A DNA stretch of 64,000 nt from Doris montereyensis (GCA_037039925.1 JAXRKP010001323.1:5001-69000); one strand, 5' to 3'. Positions 31,812-43,599 are shown, numbered from the stretch's first letter. Translations and numbers: made by a program. The notes: a model not told the origin generated them from the sequence alone.

Positions 31812-32795
31812 ATGAGCACTATCCAATGCCCCGCCCCTGGCTGCCAGACCGAATGGCCCACATCCACACCAACTGAAGTATTGATCCGCCTCATCGACAT
31901 CCACAGCGCCACAACCCACCAAGCTTCTGCCCCTGCCAGACCTACAGCAGCCAGGGCAGAGAAGGTCCGGCGTCCCACGGTTTCCGCAGCTGGGACAAGT
32001 GAGACATGGGCCTATTTCGAACAGAGGTGGTCCGACTATAAACAAGCCACACACCTCGAGGATTATGATGCCGTCTTTCAACTCCTCGAGTGCTGTGACG
32101 AAGCGCTTCGAAAAGATTTAACAAGGACATTCGGCGCCCTTGCTGGCAGTGATGAACAGATTGTACTTGCTAACATTAAGACACTTGCTGTACGCCAGGA
32201 AAACGTGATGGTCGCCCGTGTCCAGCTCCAGCAAATACGCCAGGACCGTGACAAGCCTGTCAGAGCCTTTGCTGCCCGTCTGAGAGACAAGCTGGGGTGT
32301 GCAATTTCAAAATAAAATGCACAGCCGCCACTTGCGAAACAAAGGTAGATTACAGTGACATGATGATTCGAGATGCCCTCATACGAGGCATCGAAGATGA
32401 AGAAATTGACTAGATATCCTCGGCGAATCCCAACAGGAAATGACTCTGGAGGACGCACTCCGGTATGTCGAGGCAAAGGAGAGCGGGAAACGTTCAGCCA
32501 GTCGCCTTGTCGCGAGCAGCCCATCGACCATAGTAGCAGCTACAAGTTCATACAGACATCAAGAAAAGAGCCGTTTTCAACCCAAACCAAGTGACAGCCA
32601 AAACCACGCATCCTCATGCAACTACTGCGGCAAACCAGGTCATGGACAAAGCAAACAAGAGTGTATAAAGAAATGTCCAGCATACGACCGCAAAGTGCAC
32701 CAAATGCGGCATACCCCACCACTTTGCGAGTGTTTGCCGTCAGTCATCGCGGAATCTACCAAACACTGCACAGAACGCCCTCGATGATTCCTCTG
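31812..32795 (+). CDS. gag: Gypsy gag remnant
   Basis: An ATG at 31812 opens a 167-codon frame with an N-terminal CxxxxC...HxxxxH pair (CPAPGC and HSATTH, residues about 5-37) and a helical capsid-like part (ETWAYFEQRWSDYKQ). It stops at 32315. After frame changes, a zinc-knuckle region follows at about 32605-32750 (CNYCGKPGHG, then CPAYDRK). Gag binds RNA and forms particles. The breaks (near 32290, 32410 and 32650) leave no single open frame. Confidence 0.75.
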
Positions 32796-32959
32796 CCATT
32801 TTCAATAGTCTATGTGAGGTGACTGATGACGATCCAAGATCAAACACGAACTCTGTCTCCCTTGATCATCATATCTACAACGAATTTTGTAGGGCATGGG
32901 AGAAACGTGCCTCCAATCCTCAACCATTTGTCGATGTCACTGTCCAGGCGGTACCCTCA

Positions 32960-33240
32960 GATGCCCAGTCACTTGGCCTCACTCCAACTGTTTCTAAACC
33001 AACCTCCGCAATCCCTTACTCTGCGATGGCTGACACTGTATGTCAGTCTTGCCTAGCTGGCTTGAAGCTCCTGCACAAGATAGGACTCAAACGACGCGAC
33101 CTCCTACCAGTCACCATGAGGATGACTGCTGCAAACAGTGGCGCCATTGACATCGTTGGTGCTCTCCCACTCCGTATCTCTGGGACATCCCCACCGACAC
33201 CATGCTTGAAACCTATCAGATGGTGTATTTTACCTCCGCC
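32960..33240 (+). CDS. Gypsy protease-like segment
   Basis: Contains SAMADTVCQSCLAGLKLL, the place where the aspartic protease active site is expected (family consensus D-T/S-G). Here the third residue reads Val, which either changes the active site or reflects a base difference. It is followed by GLKRRDLLPVTMRMTAANSG and VGALPLRISG, typical of the protease fold. It lies between gag and RT in the expected order. Confidence 0.6.
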
Positions 33241-33469
33241 ACGGACAGGATGTTCCTATCCAAGCAGGCATGTATTGCCCTGGGCATGATATCCCCCAGC
33301 TTCCCCACGATCGGTGAGGCGAGTACCCTCCATAACACCGAGAGCGAAACAACTTTTAACGCACTAATCACTGACCAGGCCTGCGAATGCCCACGACGCC
33401 AACCACCACCACCACGTCCTACAACCCTCCCTGTCCCAGCCACAGAGGAGAACGTGGAATATTTACAAA

Positions 33470-34330
33470 ATGGCTGCTCGACCACTATCGATCCAGCTCT
33501 TTCAACGATGCGAACATCAACCTCTTCCAAAGATGTCTGGACCTCCCATCCGTCTCATGATAGACCCTGATGCCCATCCTGTCGCCCACCATACCCCCAT
33601 ACCAATTCCAGTGCACTGGCAAGAGGAAGTCAAAGCTGGCCTAGACCAAGACGTGCGGCTTGGTGTTATTGAACCAGTTCCTATTGGCACTCCGGTCACC
33701 TGGTGTCATAGGATGGTGGTCTGCCCCAAGAAATCGGGAAAGCCACGACGAACAGTTGACCTCCAACCGCTCAATCGTCATGCCACCCGTGAAACTCACC
33801 ATACCCAGTCTCCCTTCCACCAAGCCCGAAAGGTACCACCCCACACTCGCAAGACCGTCTTCGATGCTTGGAATGGATATCATAGCATTGCTCTTGATGA
33901 ACGAGACCGCCACTTGACAACATTCATCACTCCATGGGGCCGATACCGTTACCTCGTTGCCCCACAAGGATACATTTCCTCAGGGGATGGATATAGTCGC
34001 AGATTTGACGAGATCGTCGCCGACTTCCCCCAGAAAACAAAGTGCATTGATGACACACTCATGTGGTCTGACACCATCGAAGATGCTTTCTTTCAGACTG
34101 TTCAATGGCTTGATATCTGTGCTAATAATGGCATCATACTAAACCCATCCAAATTCAAATTCGCCAGAACCATAGTTGAATTTGCTGGTTTCGAAATAAC
34201 CCCAAACACCGTACGTCCCTGTGCACGTTACCTTGAGGCCATCCGAAACTTCCCCACCCCTCGAAGTATCACTGATGTCAGGAGTTGGTTCGGCCTCATC
34301 AACCAGGTCTCTTACGCCTTCCTCAGCTGA
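33470..34330 (+). CDS. pol: Gypsy reverse transcriptase
   Basis: A 286-codon open frame. It shows PVTWCHRMVVCPKKSGKPRR (fingers), TVFDAWNGYHSIALDERDRH (with the first catalytic Asp), TTFITPWGRYRYLVAPQGY, CIDDTLMWSDT (the YxDD box with Cys in the first position, which I recall as usual for a group of gypsy elements from corals, hydra and molluscs), GIILNPSKFKFA, FAGFEIT and SWFGLINQVSYAF. It ends at a TGA, after which the frame resumes in RNase H. Confidence 0.9.
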   Translation: MAARPLSIQLFQRCEHQPLPKMSGPPIRLMIDPDAHPVAHHTPIPIPVHWQEEVKAGLDQDVRLGVIEPVPIGTPVTWCHRMVVCPKKSGKPRRTVDLQPLNRHATRETHHTQSPFHQARKVPPHTRKTVFDAWNGYHSIALDERDRHLTTFITPWGRYRYLVAPQGYISSGDGYSRRFDEIVADFPQKTKCIDDTLMWSDTIEDAFFQTVQWLDICANNGIILNPSKFKFARTIVEFAGFEITPNTVRPCARYLEAIRNFPTPRSITDVRSWFGLINQVSYAFLS

Positions 34331-34378
34331 CCGAATGTTGCCATTCCGTGAAACCCTAAAGGCTGGAACTCGCTTCGA

Positions 34379-35761
34379 ATGGACAGACAAGTTAAACAGC
34401 CTTTTGAAGAGTCTAAGGCTCTGATCATCAATGAGATCCACCACGGGGTCGAGATCTTTGACAAAACCAAGCCCACATGCCTTGCCACAGATTGGAGCAA
34501 GAACGGTATCGGCTTTTGGTTATTTCAAAAGCATTGCTCCTGCCCTTTGTCCAAACCATTCTGCTGTAAAACGGGCTGGAGAATCACATTGGTGGGGAGC
34601 AGATTCACCAGCGGAGCAGAATCCCGCTATGCCCCCATTGAGGGTGAAGCACTCGCCGTTGTCGATGCACTTGACAAAGCTCGCCACTTCACTCTGGGTT
34701 GCTCTGACCTCATTGTGGCAGTTGACCACAAGCCCTTATTAAAGACATTTGGTGACCGCTGTCTTGATGACCTCCCTAATCCCCGCCTGCGCAACCTGAA
34801 GGAAAAGGCCCTACGGTATCGCTTCCGAGTTGTACACATCCCTGGCATACGTCACGCTGCGGCTGATGCTGTGTCCCGCAACCCTGTGAGTGACCCAACC
34901 ATCCTTACACTTCCTGATGACGTGGCCACCTTACTACCGTCTGCCGACTCTCCCATCAGGCCTAACCTGCCACACACGTTCCTCCAAGCCATCCGCACCG
35001 AGTACCAGGACGACCCGACGCAAATCTGCTCCCAGACTGACTCAAAACCCACTGAGCTGGTCAAGTCAGTGACGTGGGACGATATCAGACTTGCCACATC
35101 CAGTGACCCCACCATGATTGCCCTGAGCAAAATCATCGAAGACGGCTTTCCCGATGATAGAGCCGCCCTGGGTCCCGAAATCCGTCCATACCATCAGTTT
35201 AGGCAAAACCTTAACACGTTTGATGGGGTGATCCTTTACTATGACCGCGTCGTCGTTCCCCCATCGCTTCGCGATCAAGTACTTCGGTCCCTACACTCAG
35301 CCCATCAGGGCATATCTCAAATGCTCTCACGTGCGGAAGTCTCTTTCTTCTGGCCTGGCATGACCCCGGCCATCACTGAAACACGAGCCCACTGCTCATC
35401 ATGCAACCGCATAGCGCCTTCTCAACCACATGCACCACCAACCCCTCCAACGAGTCCAGTATACCCCTTCCAGTGCATTGTTGCTGATTATTTTCACTAC
35501 CGTGGTCACAACTACCTAGTGGTGGTGGACAGGTATAGTAGCTGGCCCATAGTGGAGGAAGCGTCCAATGGTGCTGCTGGCCTCATAGCTGCTCTGCGAC
35601 GCATACTTGTAACCTATGGCATTAGTGATGAACTTACGTCTGATGGAGGACCAGAGTTTACTTCCTGGCCACTACTACATTCCTCCGCAACTGGGGCGTC
35701 ACACACAGACTTTCATCAGTTGCCTTCCCTCACAGCAACTGCCGTGCAGAGGTCGGGGTGA
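34379..35761 (+). CDS. pol: Gypsy RNase H and integrase N-part
   Basis: A 460-codon open frame. RNase H begins at [20 protein letters not shown] (the TDWSKxGIGF form seen in this gypsy group), with [29 protein letters not shown] and [11 protein letters not shown]. Integrase follows from about 35270: a zinc-binding pair (LHSAHQG with HCSSC), then the core residues IVADYF and LTSDGGPEF (first two of the D,D,E triad). The frame breaks near 35700, before the Glu. Confidence 0.88.
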   Translation: MDRQVKQPFEESKALIINEIHHGVEIFDKTKPTCLATDWSKNGIGFWLFQKHCSCPLSKPFCCKTGWRITLVGSRFTSGAESRYAPIEGEALAVVDALDKARHFTLGCSDLIVAVDHKPLLKTFGDRCLDDLPNPRLRNLKEKALRYRFRVVHIPGIRHAAADAVSRNPVSDPTILTLPDDVATLLPSADSPIRPNLPHTFLQAIRTEYQDDPTQICSQTDSKPTELVKSVTWDDIRLATSSDPTMIALSKIIEDGFPDDRAALGPEIRPYHQFRQNLNTFDGVILYYDRVVVPPSLRDQVLRSLHSAHQGISQMLSRAEVSFFWPGMTPAITETRAHCSSCNRIAPSQPHAPPTPPTSPVYPFQCIVADYFHYRGHNYLVVVDRYSSWPIVEEASNGAAGLIAALRRILVTYGISDELTSDGGPEFTSWPLLHSSATGASHTDFHQLPSLTATAVQRSG

Positions 35762-36627
35762 AAACAATAAAACGTCTAATCACAGACAACACCGGCGCAC
35801 AGGGTTCCCTGGACACAGACAGGTTTCAGCGCGCTATATTACAATACCGAAATACACCCGACCGCGACACCCACCTCTCCCCTGCAATGTGTGTTTTTGG
35901 CCACCCAATTCGGGACTTCATCCCTATCCACCCGGGAAAGTACCAACCTCATACCACGTGGCGAGAGACCCTTGTATCCCGAGAGGAAGCACTGCGCAAC
36001 AGGCATATGCGAGCCGCCGAGCGGTTGTCAGAGCACACGCGTCACCTCACTCCACTGGTTGTTGGTGACCCAGTTCGTATCCAAAATCAAACGGGGCCAA
36101 ACCCTACCAAATGGGACAAAACAGGCCTTGTTATTTGAGGTGCGCCAATTTGACCAATATGTCATACGTGTGGACGGTTCTGGTCGCGTCACCTTACGCA
36201 ACAGGAAATTCTTAAGAAAGTATGAGCCAGTCGTTGCCCGTACACCACTGATGATGGCACCTGGACCCATACACTCCCCCCTCCCGTGACCAGATGCGAA
36301 CCAAATCTTCACCCTTCACCTTCTAAGGCCACAGGGCCTGAACCACCTAAAAGCACCCCATCCACCCCCCAGCTACAACCATCTCCATGTGCCACCCCAG
36401 AAGAGCCACCACTCCTGCATCGTCAAACATCGACCACACCATCCACACCTTTGCTGATGCCACAGATATCAACATCAGTCAAAAAACCACCACCTGTCCC
36501 TCGAGCCCTCCGCGTGTTATTACACCACAATGCCCCTGGCCTTAAAGAACAACCCATGAACACTTCCATGGAGACATTACCCACTCCTCCAGGTCCACGG
36601 CGATCAACAAGGAACACTAAACTTTAA
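35758..36627 (+). CDS. pol: Gypsy integrase C-part and proline-rich tail
   Basis: Continues integrase with [28 protein letters not shown] and [15 protein letters not shown], closing in one frame at 36138. Another frame then carries [20 protein letters not shown] and [11 protein letters not shown], and a third (36286-36627) a Pro/Thr-rich tail ending [10 protein letters not shown], as many gypsy polyproteins do. The third catalytic residue (Glu) lies at the 35745-35760 break. Confidence 0.8.
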
Positions 36628-36792
36628 TTGACTAAACTATTAGTGTATTAACCATATTTCTTTTCAATTCCTTTACATATATAATGTTTTATTATAGTTC
36701 AATTATTGTTTCTCTTTCGAGGTTACATTCCAGTGGAAACCAATCCATTCAGTCTTTTACGCTTCCACTCCGCTCCAAAGACTTGGGAGGGC

Positions 36793-36936
36793 GTAGAGGA
36801 ATATCTTTAGTCTCTTTATTAATTTGTTCTTTTTCTCTTGTTTCAGCACCTAATCTGATCTTAATTCTTCATTGTCATTTCACCATTAAATACCTTTTCC
36901 TGAATTTGACAAACAGTGTTATGTCCCACTCATTTA
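36793..36936 (+). repeat. 3' LTR, 144 bp
   Basis: Matches the 5' LTR with one substitution. It is preceded by the purine-rich ACTTGGGAGGGC and followed by GTTA. Confidence 0.85.
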
Positions 36937-37179
36937 GTTAGATTATCTTGAACAGTTGAGTATAATGTTCCCTCTAAGCTGTGTGCGTGTGAGCACGCAC
37001 ACCAGATAGAAATATATCGAGTGTGTGTTAGACTCGGAAATAAACTATCGGAAATAGACTATCACTTTCATCCCTTTAAAAGAATAGACTTTCTCTGCTT
37101 GGAGTGTCATGGGTTGATCAGCGTAATTGGTCAAAATAGAGGCATTCCCAAAACTCGTCTCTGAGTGCACTGCCGTGCA

Positions 37180-37320
37180 GTTATACGGGACCCGCCACTA
37201 ACGCTTTGTCTCGCTGGAAGCCTGGGAGTGAAGCAAATGCACGGGATCCGCCATTAGCGTAGAAGTGCTTAAAGTGATCAGCTGCAGGCAAATATACAGG
37301 ACCCACCGGAAAAGGGTTAA
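37180..37320. repeat. Diverged three-copy repeat
   Basis: Three related segments spaced about 60 bp: TATACGGGACCCGCCACTAA, TGCACGGGATCCGCCATTAG and TATACAGGACCCACCGG. No coding or terminal structure was recognised. Confidence 0.5.
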
Positions 37321-37714
37321 TATTTGCATTTTTTGTGTTTGTCATGCAACATGAGTAATTGTATTTTTTTCTCATAATCGTCCAAATTCTCTGTCTTCCT
37401 CACACTACAATACAATGCACAAATCATGATTAGACCAGAATATGCTTCACAATGGTGTATTTTCACTGTGATATGACCAAAAAAACATAAATTATCAAAA
37501 TCTAAGATGGCTGTCATGGTCACATGACATCATTTGCATATTGTGAATATGTAATCTTGTAGCACAATATATCATTAGTATGACCTGAAAGTTTCATTTA
37601 AATCTATTGTAGTTAAGAAATGAGAATTGTTTTCCTAATATGAGTCACTTCTAAGGATTTCAGCCAAAATGGGTGGCAATGGCAAAGAATCCGGTGTAAA
37701 TTGAGTGGCAACGT

Positions 37715-37890
37715 AAGGGTTGATAGCATGCGTTCTTTTCATAATAAGGCGATGGGTACTGAAGTAGAGGTTAGAGGTTCAATCTCCATGGTGGCCAAAA
37801 AATTTTCTGTGTATTCCTTGTATCTGTCTCGTCTTGGTTTCTATGGGGCTTTAATATTATTTAACGTCATTTCCTTCACTTACTAGCACA
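37715..37890 (+). repeat. tRNA-headed SINE, family C
   Basis: Plus-strand copy: GTTGATAGCATGCGTTCTTT, AAGGCGATGGGTACTG, B-box-like AGAGGTTCAATCTCCATGG at 37774-37792, then GTATTCCTTGTATCTGTCTC and TATGGGGCTTTAATATTAT. Matches the copies at 4700 and 49340. Confidence 0.72.
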
Positions 37891-38869
37891 TTAGTATTAG
37901 GAATAATATAGTAAAATCCAGGGTGAACATACGGTGCAACTGCAATGTAAAATATTATGGGTCACGTTTGTACTCGTAATCAGACTCTACTTACGTCTAG
38001 AGGTGATACTCTCTGATATTGCCAACGAAAATGAGGTTCGAAAAGCTAGAAGAGATTTATCAAAAGCTTAACTACTGTATAAAGGCAAAGGCTGACTCTG
38101 AACCTCCCCCGTCGCTACCTGCCCCACTAACCCCTAGACCCCCCCCCCCCAATCAGAAACCAAAAATTAGATACCCAGCATCTCATCGTCTTGAATAGAG
38201 TTTGATTATGAGTACATGCAAATTAATTTTACCAATTAATAATAATAGGCCTGTATAGTATAAGAAATAAATAAAAGTATAAGATTTAGAATATAGAGAT
38301 TAGATCTGTCTAGATCTAGAATCTAGATGTAGACTTAACTAGCTCTGGATATATTATTTCTAGATTCTAGGTCTCTAATATAGGGTTTTCACCTACAACA
38401 CATAGATTCTTTTTGTGACAGCTACGAATTCTAGAGATGACTAGAGTGTACACATTATTTATCATTTTAATAATTATTATCCTTTACCATCTTGTGCATT
38501 TCTTGCCATTGTTTACATCGTTGTTACCGCAAACTATTCTGCGGGTATTTACGACTTTTAATTATATGTAGAAGAAATCAGTCTAAGTGCCATTCTTCTC
38601 ATTCAACATTTTTTTGAAGGTATTAAAAACGACTATCTTTAAGATTAAGTAGATCTAGTTTCATTTGAGGACAACTTCATCTCTGTAACTTGCTTAGTTG
38701 TTTACGACATATTAAAAAAAATTAGTGTTTAAAAACATACACTCGGATATGGTGTGAAAAGAAGACAACTTACTCGCCTGCACACCTAGGCCGAAAACCT
38801 AGGCCTACTTAGTACTTACTGCGCGAACGTTTTCACTCTGTGCAGTGGAGCCGCTTCTCAAAATAAACA

Positions 38870-41800
38870 ATGCCTGTTACTAGTGCTACACCGACTTTCC
38901 TCAACTTTTTGCGAATGTGGATAGCTTTCGTTTCACTCATGGCATTTGGAAATACAATTCAGTGTTTCACAAGTACAGGGTATGTTTATGACAAACTGTA
39001 CACCTTGGACGCTCATAGCTGTAAGTATTTTCCCAGGTTTTTGTTTGGTTTGATTTTACCATCATTCAAACTAGATCCTCTAGATCTAGATCTATTACTA
39101 AGGTAATCTCATGGGTTTTGGTACGATTTTCAATTTTGCCCGGACTGTCCTGTATGTAAGCAGCGAAGGGATCTTAATTGTGCACGGAGTATTGTGATCT
39201 GCTTCTATTTGTTGTCTGTCTCTGGTGGGACTGGACTAGATTAGGTGTCAACCCACAGATCTAATCTATTATATCTAAAAATCTACCTGGTCTAAGGGGA
39301 GGGGAGGTTTTAATTGAATTTTTTTGTTGAAAACTTTTCAACCTGCCAGGACTTGAACCCACGCCCTTTTGGTTAAGAGGCTGACGTTCTCCCTGGATTG
39401 AATCACATAGGATGCTCTTATTTGGGTACATTAATTAGATAAAAAGGTGAGGGGGGTGGTGGCCGTGAGGTAGTGGAAAGGAAAGGACTTCCATAGTTGG
39501 GCACACCCAAGGGACATTTAAAGGAGATTAGAAGATGGGGCTTGGTTTTTGTGGGGGAAGGGGGTGGATTAAAAGACAGTATTTTTAAGAGATTGCTTTC
39601 ACCTTCAATTACGGAGGAGCTCAGTTCTTCGGGATTGTATGACTGAGACGGGTTTCAATCATTTCCGTCAATCGGACATGATGAGAGACTTTAAGACAAT
39701 GAACTGTTTACTTGAATGCAAACAGTTCGAATGTCACCAACAATTTTTTTTTTTTCTTTGTTACAAAAGTTTAATTAAATTGTCTTGCTCCAACCTATTG
39801 GTCAGTTTCTACCAATCCAATAGAGTAGTAATACTGTCCATGCCAACTTAAAAATTGTCTTTTATTGAAATGTCATTCAGTTATGATGCCCATTTTTTTA
39901 GAAAAAGGAGCCCATCATTTTTTTTTATGCATTTTCCATAAATATATTAATGTTTGAAATTTTTTGTAAAACGCCATCAAGAATTTTGTGGATGGAAGGC
40001 ACTCAACAGTTGCATAATACCATTTTATTATTATTATTATTATTATCATGAGAATCTTTTTAAAAAATCTGAACAGCCTCTGTGCATTTGAATTTGATTT
40101 TTTAAGAAGAAAAACACTGTTTTCATTCAAAACTTTGTCCATTTTCTCTTTCCAGTTACACACATGTGATCAACTATAATGAAAATGAAAGGATTTTTAC
40201 ACATATGACATCAGTTTCATATTTGCCACCAGTTATCAAAATTTCTTTTCTTATTATCTTTAGCCAGTGAATTGGCAGCCAGATTATTTGGAGTGTGGAC
40301 TTTGCTTGCGGCTGGTATTCGTTTTAACTGTGCACTCAACATTGAAAATGGCACGTAAGTCACCTTTGAGAGAGAGAGAGAGAGAGAGAATGACAGATTG
40401 ACACACAGATAGAAGCAGAAACAGAGGCAAAAATGCACACAGACAGGTGGGAAGAGAGACCGAGACAGAGAGAAATAGACAGAGACAGATAGACTGATTG
40501 TCAGAGACACGGAATGATGTCGATTGAAGCCAACAGACATAGGGAGAAGAGACGCAGGGAACACAGAGGGGGGGGGCACTTAGAGAGATGCTGAAAGAGA
40601 CAGATTAACAAAGGCAGAGGCGGAGATAGCACACAGACAGAGGGAAAAGAGGAAAGGAAAAACATATTATATATATACATATATACATGTAAATGAAGTT
40701 AAAGGCAATGATGGAGACATGAAAATGGACAGACACAGAGAGAAGAAATGGACAGACACACAGAGATGAAGAGAAATAAACAGAAAGAGAGTCAAAGACA
40801 CAGACAGAACCCGAGGTAGGCAGACAGGCAGAGAGAGAGAGACGGGCATAGTTCAAACACAATGTAAAGAGGCAAACTAACTGATAGGGACACAGACAGA
40901 AAGAGTCGTAAGCAGGGATGGAGACAGAAACAGACAGACTGAGGGAAAGAGAGAGAGTGGGTGACTTAGAGGGAAAAGAGAGACAAACAGACAGACTGAT
41001 TGACAGATACATAGTGAAATTTGAAATAGTCAGAGGCGAATAGATGGTTTTTGTCTTATTCTTTTAAATTTATGCCGTCCAGCCAGCATGCATTGATAGC
41101 AGGATGAATTAAAACAGCAAGATAAGAGGGGAGAGACTGAGGGACTAAGACACAGACAAAGGAAAAGAGAAAGAAAAATCAGGGTGTGGGAGAGAAAAAT
41201 AGAGACAGACAAGCAGAAAAATAAAGAGATAAGAAAAGACAGTTAGATGTATCCATTGTTTTATCTAAGAAACGCATTACGTCTGACTTGTGACTCAAAT
41301 GACTGAGGTCAGCAATAGGCTAAGAGGTTATCTGACCTTCAATTGACAGACACTTCACTTAATATCCTCATTAACTAGTAAGTAAAGATTTAAACAGAGC
41401 ATGAAGCTGGGTTTTTCGGATAGCGAGTTCACAGTAAATTTTTATTGACGATTTGTACACTTATATATAGATTCGTGGTTTGGTGTTTTAAGACATGATA
41501 CATCATGAGGTGATGAACAACTTTATGCAATTTAACCAAATTTAAACAATAATCGAGTTCACAAGGTCTCATTAGAGCAGTATAGATCAATATATCTTAA
41601 ATGTTATTATCACAATACAGTGCAATCCCCCGATAACGACATCTCCGAATAATGACAATCCCCCGATAGCGACATGGATCCCTGGTCCCGTTTTTTTTTG
41701 TTGCTATATATCATTAGTTTTAAAAAACTCCGAATAGCGACGTGAAACCTCCCAATAACGACATAAGTCTAGCCGTAAACACTACATTTGACATGAAAAT

Positions 41801-42988
41801 TTGATCAATATTGACAAAATTGAGACGTATTCTTAGCAATGAAAACACTTCTTTTTCGGCCAATGACAACGTGTGAGATTATTTCTCCATCTCTGAGGGT
41901 ACCAAGGCCGTGACAACCAGCTAGTAAACCCATCTGTTGGCTCTACCAACCCCACCCCCAACACACCGGCCCTTTTCAGGGCCCCACCACATCTTCCCAA
42001 TTGACTAGCCTCACTCGTAACGCCCCCTTTCGCCGCCATTTTGAAAAATTCTGAATAACGACATCCCCCGATAACGACATGATTGTTCGGTCCCGAGCGA
42101 TGTCGTTATCGGGGATTGCACTGTACTGTGAATATATGTAATACATTAAATGTACTTTTCTTTTTCAAATTCCAGATTGTACAATTTGACATTATTCTCC
42201 TTCTTCTTGGCACTTTTACACTTCACATCAGAAGTGTTCATCTATAAGTCTGCAACATTATCTGCAGGGATTATAGCTCCAATCGTTGTTTCAAGTAAGC
42301 ATTGTCTTTACTATTATATTTTTTAGTTTTTATAATGATTTTATTCGTGAATGTGATGGGGATTTTTGTTTTACTTCCTTTATTTCAAGATCTGTGGTGG
42401 GGGTTTTCTCTCCTAATTTTTTGTATCTCTTATAATGTATTTGTGCCTTTCATCATCAACTTTGAATGACCTCTGATTTTTTTAGGGAAGAAGATAATCT
42501 GGGTCTGAGCAATTTCCAACCTCACAAATGAGACTTTGATGATCCATTTCTTACTTTTGTCATTTAAATCAGTTTAAAATCATCTATGTTAAGGAGTGTA
42601 TATATTTGTAATTGTTGTAAGGAGTCAACATGAATGCTTACAACAATGTAACTTTTAAAAAGGGAGAGGGGACAACCCACGCTATGAATAAAAGCCGGTA
42701 TGATATAATTTCCTCCCCTCCCACACCCGCTTCCCTGTCCACCACATTTGTCATCCTCAGGTCTGTCTGTAGTTTTGATGCTGATAGGTTTCTTATATTT
42801 GAAGAAAGAAGAAAAGTGGAGGAAGCCTGTGGACGAAAACAATGAAATCTTGAGCGGAAAGTCCAGAAAGAAATTAAGATGAACATTTTACTTTTGAAAT
42901 GATTAATTTAGTATTTGTATTAAGATTGTTTTCTTTACTTTAATCAGATATCAGTATTTTTGTTGCTATTTATGTTAAAATGGCGTGA
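38870..42988 (+). CDS. ERG28: ERG28 sterol biosynthesis scaffold
   Basis: Small ER membrane protein that tethers the C-4 demethylation enzymes of sterol synthesis. Four exons: 38870-39020 (MPVTSATPTFLNFLRMWIAF, MAFGNTIQCF, VYDKLYTLDA), 40264-40354 (ELAARLFGVWTLLAAGIRFN), 42176-42294 (LYNLTLFSFFLALLHFTSEV, FIYKSATLSAGIIAPIVVS) and 42948-42988 (NISIFVAIYVKMA then stop). Phases 1, 2 and 1 at the three junctions agree, all introns are GT-AG, and the total is 133 residues against 140 in human. Exons 1-3 align along the whole human protein, with four hydrophobic segments. The last exon is short and less similar, but its phase, polypyrimidine tract (TTTTCTTTACTTTAATCAG) and hydrophobic start fit. 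No frame errors. Intron 2 holds a TA-flanked MITE. Confidence 0.95.
39110..39410 (-). repeat. SINE family B, diverged
   Basis: Minus-strand copy in ERG28 intron 1. Head with AAGGGCGTGGGTTCAAGTCC (B-box-like) near 39370-39350, and distal part ACAGTCCGGGCAAAATTG and AAAACCCATGAGAT. The central part is degraded. Confidence 0.6.
40365..41220. repeat. Imperfect (GACA/GA)n low-complexity tract
   Basis: Over 800 bp of AGACAGAGA-type words in ERG28 intron 2, starting a few bases after the exon 2 donor. Minus-strand Ser/Leu/Cys-rich ORFs here are compositional. Confidence 0.88.
41618..42123. mobile_element. TA-flanked MITE with long TIRs
   Basis: The left end CAGTGCAATCCCCCGATAAC runs on into GACAT. 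The right end reads CAGTGCAATCCCCGATAACG then ACATCGC on the minus strand. They match over about 24 bp apart from one C, and TA flanks both sides (41616-41617 and 42124-42125). Sub-terminal copies of CCCCGATAACGACAT and CGAATAGCGACGT repeat inside. It is 506 bp with no transposase. It lies in ERG28 intron 2 and ends about 50 bp before exon 3. TA duplications and CAGT ends point to the Tc1/mariner/pogo superfamily. Confidence 0.88.
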
Positions 42989-43590
42989 TGGCATGGGGGG
43001 GATGTTAAGTAAGGAAAGATGGCACATTACTTTTGATGCATTTTTTTAAAGACAGTTTTTATTTATTGATATTCTGATTTGACATTTTCTTTATATATAT
43101 CTGAGTTTTTGACTGAGTGATAACACCTAAAAGATCCTAACTCAAAATATCCTTTGTTTTCTTATTCAATAAGATCATGTTAAAAATTGGTGAACATTTT
43201 AACGATGAAAATTAGTTTTAAAACCAAGTTTAACTTTCAGAATTTGAAATTTAACATTTGAGATCACATATCATTTTTAACGATAATTAAGGAGATAAAC
43301 AAACTAAACAACTTTCATAAAGGCTGCTGTGAAATCAAAAAGGAGCATACATTGTAATTGGGGAGTGTAAAAAGTTGATATGATGATGGTAAAGAAATTT
43401 CTTAATATTTAAGTAAATTGAAATGAAACAATAAGAATATATTACAAACAAGAGTGGTAATGCATAATATTAACAAACTGTTTATGGAGTGCTGAAGAAA
43501 TTGTGATCAAAATTGAACACAGCACCATAACAATATTACAACCAAAGAAGTTATCATCTGAAATCACATCACACTATTTAAAGAAGTACT
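42989..43590. other. Likely ERG28 3' UTR and flank
   Basis: AT-rich sequence after the ERG28 stop. No other coding signal was seen. Transcript end not fixed. Confidence 0.4.
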
Positions 43591-43599
43591 GAGGCTATT

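Larger units (their letters stand above)
31639..36936 (+). mobile_element. Ty3/gypsy LTR retrotransposon, full length
   Basis: Bounded by 144-bp direct repeats (31639-31782 and 36793-36936) that differ at one position (TTTTTATCTT against TTTTTCTCTT). Both outer flanks carry GTTA (31635-31638 and 36937-36940), a 4-bp target duplication. A purine-rich stretch (TTGGGAGGG) precedes the right LTR. Between them lie gag, protease, reverse transcriptase, RNase H and integrase in the Ty3/gypsy order (integrase last). The element is about 5.3 kb and lies between VASH and ERG28. LTR identity implies a recent insertion, yet the coding region has several 1-nt frame breaks and a stop in RT (34328). Confidence 0.93.

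Noticed and set aside
37300..37325. GGGTTAA resembling a piggyBac end
   Set aside because: No second TTAACCC end in the correct orientation was found within reach.
40217..41212. Minus-strand Ser/Cys/Leu-rich frames
   Set aside because: Compositional, from the GACA/GA-rich tract in ERG28 intron 2.
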